Positions 1 to 6,603 of a stretch of DNA of 47,425 nt are shown here, one piece after another. The position numbers and the translations under genes were made by a program. Numbering within the stretch: the stretch's first letter is position 1; every line of letters starts with the position of its first letter. The notes beneath the pieces are model-generated. The model saw only the letters and a program-made list of their open reading frames with translations. It was not told the origin of the DNA and searched no databases. Where the stretch lies: positions 1 through 47,425 of IMG/VR virus record IMGVR_UViG_3300037961_001215; one strand, written 5' to 3'. This DNA comes from a virus.

Positions 1-31
1 TTCAGCTACAAAATTCTTTGGTAAGAAATAA
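1..31 (+). CDS. 3' end of a gene entering from the left (partial)
   Basis: The frame starting at base 2 reads SATKFFGKK and stops at 29-31, where the TAA shares one base with the ATG of the next gene. That TAATG arrangement recurs in this genome (for example at 240 and 20969), which favours this frame. Only nine residues are visible, so no function can be given. Another frame stops at 22-24. Confidence 0.35.
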   Translation, partial: SATKFFGKK

Positions 32-240
32 TGGTTGATTGGTGGAAAAGATGGCTGCAATTTAATGTTACAGCCAAACTAACTATGATTGCCTCTGTTG
101 CAATGTCGTGGCGTTGTGCAGAGTGGTTTATGAATCTAGAAGACCCAACAACACAGCAATCTGCATTTGTGTCTGTTATCATGGGTGTTATGACAGGTGT
201 CTACGGTATTTATCTAGGACGTGAAGCTAAAGGTAAGTAA
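31..240 (+). CDS. small membrane protein, putative holin
   Basis: This 69-residue protein has an aromatic, basic N-terminus (WWKRW). It has two hydrophobic stretches at about residues 12-32 and 43-62 and a charged tail (GREAKGK). Two short membrane segments, small size and a position directly before the lysozyme gene fit a holin, which forms inner-membrane lesions that release the endolysin. The stop overlaps the lysozyme start by one base, so translation is probably coupled. No holin family was recognised by sequence, so the role rests on topology and neighbourhood. A general phage membrane protein is the alternative. Confidence 0.7.
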   Translation: MVDWWKRWLQFNVTAKLTMIASVAMSWRCAEWFMNLEDPTTQQSAFVSVIMGVMTGVYGIYLGREAKGK

Positions 241-791
241 TGGTATTTGACCATTCTCAGCGGACAACGCCTGAGCAAGCAAGAAGGAATCGCGGTATGA
301 AATATATTCGTACACACTTAGTTAAGCAGTTGATTAAGAGCGAAGGGCTACGCTTGGAGGTGTATCAAGACACTTTAGGTATAGATACCATTGGTGTTGG
401 CAGAAATCTTGAAGACAGGGGCATCAGCCAAGAAGAGCTGGATGCCATGGATATACCTAACATAGATACAATATATCAATATGGGATTACAGAGGCGGAT
501 GCGGCTTTTTTACTTGAGAATGACATAGAAATAGTAGAAAATGAAATTGTAAAAGCGCACCCGTGCGTAAAAGACTTAGACAGTGTAAGACAGCTTGTCC
601 TTGTAGATATGGCCTTTAATATGGGTGTGCCAAGGTTAGGCGGGTTTAAAAAGATGTGGGCGGCAATTCATGAAGGTGATTTTCCAACCGCATCTCGTGA
701 GATGCTAGACAGCCGCTGGGCTGTACAGGTAAAAGGACGTAGCCACAAGCTAGCACATGCTATGCACCATGGGGAGCTAAAAGGTGACTAA
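240..791 (+). CDS. endolysin, T4-type lysozyme (GH24-like muramidase)
   Basis: The 183-residue product should cleave the glycan strands of host peptidoglycan at lysis. The T4 lysozyme triad is present with exact spacing: Glu35 (KSEG), Asp44 (YQD) and Thr50 (DTIGVG), that is 9 and 6 residues apart as in E11/D20/T26 of T4. The C-terminal half has the family pattern LVDMAFNMG and DSRWAVQV. No signal peptide is visible, consistent with release through a holin. The ATG at 240 overlaps the previous stop. A second ATG at 297 has AAGGA 8 nt upstream (284-288) and gives a start close to the domain edge, so it may be the true start. Confidence 0.93.
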   Translation: MVFDHSQRTTPEQARRNRGMKYIRTHLVKQLIKSEGLRLEVYQDTLGIDTIGVGRNLEDRGISQEELDAMDIPNIDTIYQYGITEADAAFLLENDIEIVENEIVKAHPCVKDLDSVRQLVLVDMAFNMGVPRLGGFKKMWAAIHEGDFPTASREMLDSRWAVQVKGRSHKLAHAMHHGELKGD

Positions 792-1074
792 ACAAGTCAG
801 AAAAGTATCTGGTGGAGAGTTTGTTAAGAACAAAGGCACACGTGGCCAGACCTTTTATGGAGTACCAGAGGGTAAGTCTGAACCCATATTTGATTTAGAT
901 GGCGGAGTAGATGCAGCGGTTAAAGCTGCTAAAGACATGGGACAGGCCTCCAAAGATGCCCTTAATGCATTTCTAAAAGGCTTCGGCATGTCAGTTAGAC
1001 GTAACGGAGGCACAAGCGTTAAGCCTCATATCATGCAACTGCCTACAAACAGTTCGCAGAGAAATAAAAAGTAA
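784..1074 (+). CDS. hypothetical protein with C-terminal HIMQLPTN motif
   Basis: This is a 96-residue protein of unknown function. It probably starts at GTG 784, preceded by a GGGGAG-like ribosome site, and overlaps the lysozyme stop by 8 nt. The middle is an alanine/lysine-rich helix (about residues 40-65). The C-terminus carries HIMQLPTN, which recurs as HIMELPTN in the next gene, so the two may share a binding partner or a processing or targeting signal. No catalytic motif is visible. Confidence 0.75.
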   Translation: MTKQVRKVSGGEFVKNKGTRGQTFYGVPEGKSEPIFDLDGGVDAAVKAAKDMGQASKDALNAFLKGFGMSVRRNGGTSVKPHIMQLPTNSSQRNKK

Positions 1075-1084
1075 AGGTAGTATC

Positions 1085-1645
1085 ATGGCAGAATTAAATA
1101 GTAAAGATGAAATGCAAGCTCGTCAAAATTTCTTTGACTTAAAACGGGACGAAACTATGGCAATGGCAGAATATCTGAAAAGCCCTGTTGCTGTACGTGA
1201 CTTAAAAGCCAATCCTCCTTCAGGTAAGAAGAAGGGCGGCACAAAACATATTATGGAGTTGCCCACAAACGTGCCACGTCTGATGGCAGGGGCTAACCTT
1301 ATGAATCCAAATAAGGCTGACTTAGATAAAGATGGTAAGTTATCTTCTTATGAAAAAGCACGTGGACGTGCAATTGAAAAGAATATGGCAAATAAAAAAG
1401 TATCTAAAGCCAAAGATGGTAAGATAAAAATGTCTGACCAAGATACACGGTTCCTAAACAGGATGTCTGACCAAGATAAAGCTTTAATTGCTTCTTATAA
1501 AAATGAAATTGCTGATGCACGCATGTCCGACCAAGATAAAAAAATAGCTATAGATATTATGTCAGGTTTTAAAGGTATGTCCGACCAAGACAAAAAAGTA
1601 GCTAAGCGCAGACTAAATACTTTAATGAACAAAAATGGCTCCTAG
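1085..1645 (+). CDS. EF-hand protein with MSDQD repeats
   Basis: This 186-residue lysine-rich protein contains one canonical EF-hand loop at residues 79-90 (DLDKDGKLSSYE). Asp is present at positions 1, 3 and 5, Gly at 6 and Glu at 12, as expected for calcium binding. It sits between two probable helices. The C-terminal third carries four copies of MSDQD (first three at about residues 116, 127 and 147, last at 165). Residues 55-62 (HIMELPTN) repeat the motif at the end of the previous protein. A virion-associated or host-directed role is possible but not shown. The start at 1085 follows an AAGGT site. Confidence 0.8.
   Translation: MAELNSKDEMQARQNFFDLKRDETMAMAEYLKSPVAVRDLKANPPSGKKKGGTKHIMELPTNVPRLMAGANLMNPNKADLDKDGKLSSYEKARGRAIEKNMANKKVSKAKDGKIKMSDQDTRFLNRMSDQDKALIASYKNEIADARMSDQDKKIAIDIMSGFKGMSDQDKKVAKRRLNTLMNKNGS
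1430..1591 (+). repeat. four coding copies of the MSDQD motif
   Basis: The pentapeptide MSDQD is encoded at 1430-1444, 1463-1477, 1523-1537 and 1577-1591. Three of the copies are followed by Lys. Codons vary between TCT and TCC and between GAT and GAC, so the peptide rather than the DNA seems to be conserved. Spacings of 33, 60 and 54 nt are irregular. Confidence 0.85.
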
Positions 1646-1934
1646 AATACCTAGGAAAAAAGGCCAACCTGCAAGAAGCAAAAAACATAGCGACTTGTAC
1701 ACGGATGAAAATCCAAAGGGCACTATACATGGTTTAAAGTTTGCTACAAAGAAAGATGCAGAAGCATCTGTGCGCAGAATACGTGCATCTAGTAGAACAC
1801 ATGCTCATAAAACACAAGCTGCGATTGCTATGGAACAAAGGGCGAAAGCGGCTGGTAAAACTTCTGCGGCAGCAGTCTACCGTAAATTCATAGAACAACA
1901 AAAGAAGAAGACCCGTGCATCCCGTAGAAGCTAA
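1635..1934 (+). CDS. basic conserved marine-phage protein, function unknown
   Basis: This 99-residue, strongly basic protein has an N-terminus rich in Lys/Arg (RIPRKKGQPARSKK). A mixed core (HSDLYTDENPKGTIHGLKF) is followed by a long alanine/lysine helix ending in KKKTRASRRS. I recognise this type from marine phage genomes but know no function for it. The charge suggests nucleic-acid or virion binding. It overlaps the previous gene by 11 nt and the next by 20 nt. Confidence 0.75.
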   Translation: MAPRIPRKKGQPARSKKHSDLYTDENPKGTIHGLKFATKKDAEASVRRIRASSRTHAHKTQAAIAMEQRAKAAGKTSAAAVYRKFIEQQKKKTRASRRS

Positions 1935-2433
1935 TATTCGGAAATGGTCTAATGATTTTTTAGAAGTTCCGAATGATAAATTAAATGGATTACCTCCCTG
2001 TCCTTATGCACAAAAAGCATGGGCAGAGAATAAAGTTAGTTTTAGTATTAACACTGGTCTTGAGGGCTTGCAGTATGAAGTCAAGAACTTTGACCAGCAT
2101 AATTACGATATAGTCATTTGGGCTAGCGAACAGCTACCTGATATAGAATACCTTGACGGGTGGTGCGACGGCATGAACGAAGCACTGTCTATAGCTAATA
2201 TGGATATGCACCTGATGGTGTTTCATCCAGATTATGATGCTGTAGATGCAGGGTTGGACTTCCTGATTCAAGAGGAACAGGAAGATTTAGAATACTGTAT
2301 GGTATTCGTACAGCGGTTATCATTGTTAGATGATGCTGCAATTAGCTTAGAAAAGTCGGGATATTACAAACACTTTCCAAAAAACGTGTTTGAAAATCTT
2401 GTCTTAGAAAGAAGGAAACTAAGAAATGGTTAA
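1915..2433 (+). CDS. conserved hypothetical protein (LPPCPYA motif)
   Basis: This is a 172-residue acidic protein with an N-terminal LPPCPYAQKAW segment (about residues 25-35), an aromatic-rich core and a charged C-terminus. The cysteine-proline motif resembles one in small uncharacterised cysteine-containing families, but I cannot assign it. The only suitable start is GTG 1915, which follows an AAGAAGAAG tract and overlaps the upstream gene by 20 nt. Its last 8 bases overlap the next small gene. Confidence 0.75.
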   Translation: MHPVEANIRKWSNDFLEVPNDKLNGLPPCPYAQKAWAENKVSFSINTGLEGLQYEVKNFDQHNYDIVIWASEQLPDIEYLDGWCDGMNEALSIANMDMHLMVFHPDYDAVDAGLDFLIQEEQEDLEYCMVFVQRLSLLDDAAISLEKSGYYKHFPKNVFENLVLERRKLRNG

Positions 2434-2578
2434 GAAAAAAACAACTATGAAAGCCCGTGGCGGTAAAATGAAAATGGCTTCAGGAAAGATGCGTGGCGGC
2501 ATGACTAAAAAAATGCGCGGTGGCGGTGCTATGAAAATGGCAAGGCGTATGCGCGGTGGCATGACTAAAAAGAAATAA
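2426..2578 (+). CDS. 50-residue Met/Gly/Lys/Arg repeat protein
   Basis: The frame from ATG 2426 gives 50 residues made almost only of Met, Lys, Arg and Gly, plus a few Ala, Thr and Ser. RGGMTKK occurs twice (about residues 23-29 and 43-49), and KMRGG, KKMRGG and RRMRGG variants fill the rest. It overlaps the preceding stop by 8 nt. Short Met/Gly/Lys repeat proteins of this kind are familiar from marine phage genomes, with no known function. Charge and flexibility suggest DNA or capsid-lumen binding. Low complexity alone could mislead, but the overlapping start and clean stop support a gene. Confidence 0.7.
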   Translation: MVKKKTTMKARGGKMKMASGKMRGGMTKKMRGGGAMKMARRMRGGMTKKK

Positions 2579-2584
2579 TTAGTT

Positions 2585-2755
2585 ATGGCTAAGAAAAAAT
2601 CAAAATCAAAATCTAAAAAGCCTGTGCCTACAAAACCAGCGCTGTGGGCTAAGGCAAAAGCTGAAGCTAAGCGTAAATATAAAGTATACCCTTCTGCATA
2701 CGCAAATGGCTATGCATCAAAGCGGTATAAAGAAATGGGCGGTAGCTGGAAGTAG
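2585..2755 (+). CDS. 56-residue basic protein (KVYPSAYANG motif)
   Basis: ATG 2585 begins a 56-residue protein with a Lys/Ser N-terminus, then LWAKAKAEAKRK and KVYPSAYANGYASKRYK, ending GGSWK. The second half resembles a motif I know from many marine phage and giant-virus small proteins (KxKFxVYPSAYANxW-like). Its function is unknown. It lies 6 nt after the preceding gene, in a row of small basic proteins. Confidence 0.75.
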   Translation: MAKKKSKSKSKKPVPTKPALWAKAKAEAKRKYKVYPSAYANGYASKRYKEMGGSWK

Positions 2756-2771
2756 AATGCTTTGAAAATAA

Positions 2772-3167
2772 ATGGCGGCTAAACTAAGTGAAAATACAGA
2801 GGTAGCTTTACCTCTGCGTAATATTATAAGCATGGTTGCCGCCGCTTCTTTAGCTACATGGGCATACTTTGGTATCATAGAGCGCCTTAATCAGATAGAG
2901 ACAAACATCACAATGATGGAGTCCAACTTAGAACAGAACACTGAGTTTCGTATTAAGTGGCCTAGAGGAGAAATGGGCAGTTTACCTGCCGACAGCGAAC
3001 AGTTCATGTTGATTGAACATCTTGCTGACCAGTTAGATGAACTAACATCACAAATAGATGAAGGTCGTGCGCCACATGACCAACAGCAAAAATTAACACT
3101 AGAGTTTTATGAAAAGCGAATAGCTGCTATAGAAACACGTATTGAGAAAATAACAAATGGTCACTGA
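2772..3167 (+). CDS. membrane-anchored coiled-coil protein
   Basis: This 131-residue protein has one transmembrane segment at about residues 16-35 (IISMVAAASLATWAYFGIIE), followed by a mostly helical, charged, coiled-coil-like part. It also has a distinctive WPRGEMGSLPADSEQ segment at about residue 63. A single anchor followed by a long periplasmic-facing helix would suit an inner-membrane spanin or another lysis or membrane factor near the holin and lysozyme. That role is inference only. It overlaps the next gene by 11 nt. Confidence 0.75.
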   Translation: MAAKLSENTEVALPLRNIISMVAAASLATWAYFGIIERLNQIETNITMMESNLEQNTEFRIKWPRGEMGSLPADSEQFMLIEHLADQLDELTSQIDEGRAPHDQQQKLTLEFYEKRIAAIETRIEKITNGH

Positions 3168-3375
3168 AACAATAACATTAATATTATATCTTTCAGGGCA
3201 TATTGCGGAGCACACACCATTTGAACAAATATCTAAATGCTTAAAAGCTAAGCGCACCATAGAAAGAAATTTATACAAAGATACGGGGACTGTACGGTAC
3301 TCGTGTGAAAACAAAACAGTAGAAATAGACAAAGGGCCAGACGGTAAAACTTATATCGTAAAGATTGTGGAGTAG
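3157..3375 (+). CDS. hypothetical protein with N-terminal hydrophobic segment
   Basis: This 72-residue protein has a hydrophobic N-terminus (ITLILYLSGHI) that could be a signal or membrane segment. Two cysteines (CLKAKR, YSCENK) and a mixed C-terminus follow. The pattern would allow a small exported protein with one disulphide. Overlap with the preceding membrane protein and 3-nt spacing to the next gene place it in the same translational unit. Function is unknown. Confidence 0.65.
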   Translation: MVTETITLILYLSGHIAEHTPFEQISKCLKAKRTIERNLYKDTGTVRYSCENKTVEIDKGPDGKTYIVKIVE

Positions 3376-3378
3376 CAA

Positions 3379-3813
3379 ATGTTAGCAGAAATAGCGGCAG
3401 CGAATGCGGCATTTGCGGTAATCAGAACAGCTGTTAGAAACGGCAAAGAAATAGCTGATGTTGCTTCTTCTGTAGGTAAATATGTAAATGCTACAGAGGA
3501 CTTACGTAGAAAAGGTGAAAAAAAGAAACGTGCAGGAGGTGCTGACTTAACAGAGTTCATGCAACTTGAAAAGCTCAGACAACAAGAAGAAGAGCTAAAA
3601 CAAATCATGATATATGCTGGTAGGCCCGGATTATGGCACGATTGGCAGAAGTTTCAAGCACAGGCACGTAAAGATAGGCTAGCCGCTGCAGAAGCACAAA
3701 GAAGAAAAATACAGCGGTGGATTGAGATAGGAACAATAGCTATACTTTGTATAGCAGGATTATTTGGGGTTGCGGCGTTAGTCGTTTGGGCATTGTATTT
3801 GAAAGGTTTATGA
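3379..3813 (+). CDS. C-terminally anchored membrane protein, conserved in marine phages
   Basis: This 144-residue protein starts with an alanine-rich helix (MLAEIAAANAAFAVI). It continues with a long charged helical region containing GRPGLWHDWQKFQAQ. One transmembrane segment lies at about residues 118-140. The start and the GRPGLW-type motif match a protein I recognise from many marine phages without known function. A lysis role such as spanin or antiholin is possible given the neighbours. The stop overlaps the next start (ATGATGG). Confidence 0.75.
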   Translation: MLAEIAAANAAFAVIRTAVRNGKEIADVASSVGKYVNATEDLRRKGEKKKRAGGADLTEFMQLEKLRQQEEELKQIMIYAGRPGLWHDWQKFQAQARKDRLAAAEAQRRKIQRWIEIGTIAILCIAGLFGVAALVVWALYLKGL

Positions 3814-4094
3814 TGGCGTACAAAGGAGGATTACGTAAATGGTTCAAGGAAGATTGGCGGGATGTTTCAACAGGAAAACCCTGTGGGCGTAAATCATCAA
3901 CTAAATCTAAGAGAAAGTATCCAGCGTGCCGCCCGAAGGCGGTCGCAGATAAAATGTCAAAAGGACAAAAAGCTGCAGCCACCCGTAAAAAAAGAAAAGC
4001 AGGAAATCCAGGTGGAAAACCTACCTCAATCAAATGGTCAGTTTCACCCACTGGACGTAAACGAAAGACCAAACGGAAAAGCACAAAAACATGA
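3813..4094 (+). CDS. basic conserved marine-phage protein (MAYKGG family)
   Basis: The protein begins MAYKGGLRKWFKEDW and has 93 residues. It includes a CGRKSS...YPACRPK segment and a Lys/Arg-rich C-terminus with KRKAGNPGGKPTS. I recognise the MAYKGG start and the YPxCRPxAxA and KAGNPGGKP motifs as common in marine phages. Function is unknown; the two Cys-Arg motifs could bind metal or nucleic acid. ATG at 3810 or 3813 is possible, both after GAAAGG. A longer frame to 3747 exists but lies inside the previous gene and is not favoured. Confidence 0.78.
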   Translation: MAYKGGLRKWFKEDWRDVSTGKPCGRKSSTKSKRKYPACRPKAVADKMSKGQKAAATRKKRKAGNPGGKPTSIKWSVSPTGRKRKTKRKSTKT

Positions 4095-4348
4095 CCAATA
4101 AGCGTAACTACAGAAAAGAGTATGATAATTACCAAGGCAAACCAAAACAAAAGAAGCGTAGAGCTTCTAGGAATGCTGCTCGTGCCAGCATGGCTAAAAA
4201 AGGGTTGGTAAAAAAGGGTGATGGCAATGATGTACATCACACAACGGGAAATCCTATGAATAACAAGAAGTTATCCGTTAAGCCCCGTAGTAAGAATCGT
4301 TCTTTTGCAAGAACAAAAACAGGAAGAAAGAAGAATCCTCGTGCCTAA
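4091..4348 (+). CDS. HNH-like small basic protein
   Basis: This 85-residue basic protein begins NYRKEYDNYQGKPKQKKRR. It has a GDGNDVHHTTGNPMNN segment (about residues 43-58), followed by LSVKPRSKNRSFARTKTG. The VHH...N...L...NRS order recalls the metal-binding half of HNH nucleases, but the usual cysteine pairs and full length are missing. It may be a reduced HNH fold or a DNA-binding protein. Lying next to the terminase genes fits a DNA packaging role, since HNH proteins often sit there. The ATG overlaps the previous stop by 4 nt. Confidence 0.7.
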   Translation: MTNKRNYRKEYDNYQGKPKQKKRRASRNAARASMAKKGLVKKGDGNDVHHTTGNPMNNKKLSVKPRSKNRSFARTKTGRKKNPRA

Positions 4349-4742
4349 CAGAGAACTCACTGACTTACAGCATAAGTTTCTTGCCGCCTTATTTGGAGAA
4401 GCAAAAGGCAACCATGCAAAAGCTATGAGATTAGCTGGTTATTCTGAGTCATCAAATCCTCATGCCATAGTTAAATCCCTGCGTTCCGAGATTATGGAGC
4501 TTGCAGAACTTGAATTAGCGGCTAATGCACCGAAAGCAGTTATGTCCATGGTTGGTGTTATGGATGACCCAACTGCCATAGGTAACAGAGAAAAACTAGC
4601 TGCATCCCAACAAGTCCTTGACAGAATTGGCATTTCTAAGGTAGAAAAGTTAAATGTATCATCGGAAAAGCCGATGGGTGTATTTATCTTGCCAGCGAAA
4701 AAAGATGACGACAGTATCAACGAGATTGAATCCGACGAATAG
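4341..4742 (+). CDS. terS: terminase small subunit
   Basis: The product (about 133 residues) has an N-terminal helix-turn-helix-like part (TDLQHKFLAALFGEAKGNHA...AMRLAGYS), typical of small terminases that recognise phage DNA. A helical oligomerisation part and an acidic tail follow. It lies two genes before the large terminase. GTG 4341 was chosen because it gives PNRELTDLQ after an AGGAAGAAAGAAG tract and an 8-nt overlap with the previous stop. The frame stays open back to a TTG at 4305. Assignment rests on the HTH pattern and position. Confidence 0.8.
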   Translation: MPNRELTDLQHKFLAALFGEAKGNHAKAMRLAGYSESSNPHAIVKSLRSEIMELAELELAANAPKAVMSMVGVMDDPTAIGNREKLAASQQVLDRIGISKVEKLNVSSEKPMGVFILPAKKDDDSINEIESDE

Positions 4743-5043
4743 GTATGCCACAGCGAATGGCCCAAGAGTGCCGTGGGGATACAAGCGTAATGATACTGAA
4801 CCCCATAAGCTGGAACCTATTGATGAACAACTTGAAGCTCTTGAGCTAGGCATTGAATATTTAAAGATGTCATCCTATCCAGAAGTAGCTCGCTGGCTTA
4901 CAGACTATACAGGGAGACGTATAACTCCTATGGGTCTGTGGAAACGTCTAAAAAGAGACGAAGACGACAGACGGAAGTATGGTAAACAAAAACGCAGTGC
5001 TGCCGAGGCCTCGGGCGAAACCTACGCCCAAGCCCAAGACTAA
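4705..5043 (+). CDS. recombinase-like HTH protein between terminase genes
   Basis: From ATG 4705 the product has 112 residues. NRYATANGPRVPWGYKRN is followed by EPIDEQLEALELGIEYLK and SYPEVARWLTDYTGRRITPMGLWKRLKR. This order resembles the linker and helix-turn-helix of large serine recombinases (RVPxGY, then a repeated AxWLxxxTGRxIxxxGLxxRL pattern), but no catalytic domain is present. A sequence-specific DNA-binding helper for packaging is a reasonable guess. It overlaps the small terminase by 38 nt and the large terminase by 65 nt. An upstream ATG at 4654 looks like read-through of the small terminase gene. Confidence 0.7.
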   Translation: MTTVSTRLNPTNRYATANGPRVPWGYKRNDTEPHKLEPIDEQLEALELGIEYLKMSSYPEVARWLTDYTGRRITPMGLWKRLKRDEDDRRKYGKQKRSAAEASGETYAQAQD

Positions 5044-6601
5044 AGAACAGCGTGCACAAGATAAGTTACGTAAAGAAAAACGTTCTGCTCGTATACAATT
5101 AAATAGAGCTCAAAAGAAACTTGCCAACTTAGACAAAAAAGACCAACAAGAAGATGAGGTTTCATTTGTCGGTAGCAGTGCTTTTGAAAACCAAGAAGAA
5201 GTAAAAGAAGAAGTACTTTTTCAACCCAACGAAGGCCCACAAACGGATTTCTTGGCTTCGTCTGAACGAGAAGTTTTGTATGGTGGGGCTGCTGGTGGCG
5301 GCAAATCTTATGCTTTGATTATAGACCCGCTACGATATTGTAATAATCAAAACTTCAATGCTCTTATATTACGTCGTACCAACGACGAGCTTAGAGAACT
5401 GATACATAAAAGCCAAGAAATGTATCCAAAGGCATATCCGGGTGCCAAATGGATGGAAAAAAAGAGTCAGTGGACTTTTCCGTCAGGTGCTAGAATCTGG
5501 ATGACATATTTAGAACAAGATAAAGATGTTCTACGTTATCAAGGTCAGGCATTTACTTACATAGGTATAGACGAATTAACACAATATAGTACGCCATATG
5601 CTTGGGATTATTTACGCTCGCGTCTTAGAACAGCAGACCCATCGCTTCCCGTCTTCATGCGGGCAACGACAAACCCCGGCGGGCCAGGCCATGTCTGGGT
5701 TAAGAAGATGTTTATTGACCCTGCTGTGCACAATACACCATTTTGGGCAACGGATATATCAACTGGCGAAACGCTTAAATACCCAGAGCGACATAGCAAA
5801 GCAGGACAGCCTCTTTTCAGACGTAGGTTTATTCCTGCTAAACTCATGGATAATCCGTACCTTTATGAGCAGGGCGACTATGAAGCAATGCTGTTATCTT
5901 TGCCAGAAGTACAAAGAAAACAGTTGCTTGAGGGTTCTTGGGATATAGCTGAAGGTGCTGCTTTTGGAGAATTCGATAGGAGATATCATGTTGTTGAACC
6001 TTACCAAATTCCTAATTCGTGGCGAAAATTTAGGGCTTGCGATTATGGTTACTCCTCTGCTACCGGCGTTCTTTGGTTCGCTGTAGACCCTGCAGATGAA
6101 ACCCTGATTGTTTACAGGGAGTTATATGTAAGCAAGGTGCCGGCTAAAGAACTAGCTCATATGGTTATGCAGCTAGAGGAAGAAGAGTCTATACACTATG
6201 GTGTGCTTGACTCATCATTATGGCACAAACGTGGGGACACAGGCCCGAGCCTAGCTGAACAAATGATTGTCGAAGGATGCCGTTGGCGTCCCTCTGACAG
6301 AAGTCGAGGTAGCCGAGTTGCTGGTAAGAACGAACTGCACCGTAGGCTACAGATAGATGAGGATACAGACCGCGCTGGTATTGAGTTCTTTAGTAACTGC
6401 ACTAACTTGATTGCCCAGCTTCCAACACTTCCTTTAGATAAGACAAATCCAGAGGATGTAAACACAAAGGTTGAAGACCACCTTTATGATGCCTTAAGAT
6501 ACGGCATTATGTCCCGTCCGCAGTCACGGTCTATATTTGACTACCCTAGTCAGATGAATATACAAAAGTGGCGCCCAGCGGACTCTAGCTTTGGATACTA
6601 A
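4979..6601 (+). CDS. terL: terminase large subunit
   Basis: This 540-residue ATPase/nuclease pumps DNA into the procapsid and cuts concatemers. A Pro/Lys-rich N-terminal extension (residues 1-60) precedes the ATPase domain. Walker A is YGGAAGGGKS (101-110), and Walker B is TYIGIDELTQ (193-202) with Asp198-Glu199. The C-terminal RNase H-like nuclease domain shows ACDYGYS (Asp355), GVLDSS (Asp411) and EDHLYDALRYG (Asp500/Asp504). Length is normal for the family. It overlaps the HTH gene by 65 nt and is followed 2 nt later by the portal gene. Confidence 0.96.
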   Translation: MVNKNAVLPRPRAKPTPKPKTKEQRAQDKLRKEKRSARIQLNRAQKKLANLDKKDQQEDEVSFVGSSAFENQEEVKEEVLFQPNEGPQTDFLASSEREVLYGGAAGGGKSYALIIDPLRYCNNQNFNALILRRTNDELRELIHKSQEMYPKAYPGAKWMEKKSQWTFPSGARIWMTYLEQDKDVLRYQGQAFTYIGIDELTQYSTPYAWDYLRSRLRTADPSLPVFMRATTNPGGPGHVWVKKMFIDPAVHNTPFWATDISTGETLKYPERHSKAGQPLFRRRFIPAKLMDNPYLYEQGDYEAMLLSLPEVQRKQLLEGSWDIAEGAAFGEFDRRYHVVEPYQIPNSWRKFRACDYGYSSATGVLWFAVDPADETLIVYRELYVSKVPAKELAHMVMQLEEEESIHYGVLDSSLWHKRGDTGPSLAEQMIVEGCRWRPSDRSRGSRVAGKNELHRRLQIDEDTDRAGIEFFSNCTNLIAQLPTLPLDKTNPEDVNTKVEDHLYDALRYGIMSRPQSRSIFDYPSQMNIQKWRPADSSFGY

Positions 6602-6603
6602 AT

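Noticed and set aside
3740-4240. 166-codon - strand frame opposite the small basic genes
   Set aside because: The Phe/Leu-rich sequence is what Lys/Arg codons give in reverse. The + strand frames have recognised marine-phage motifs.
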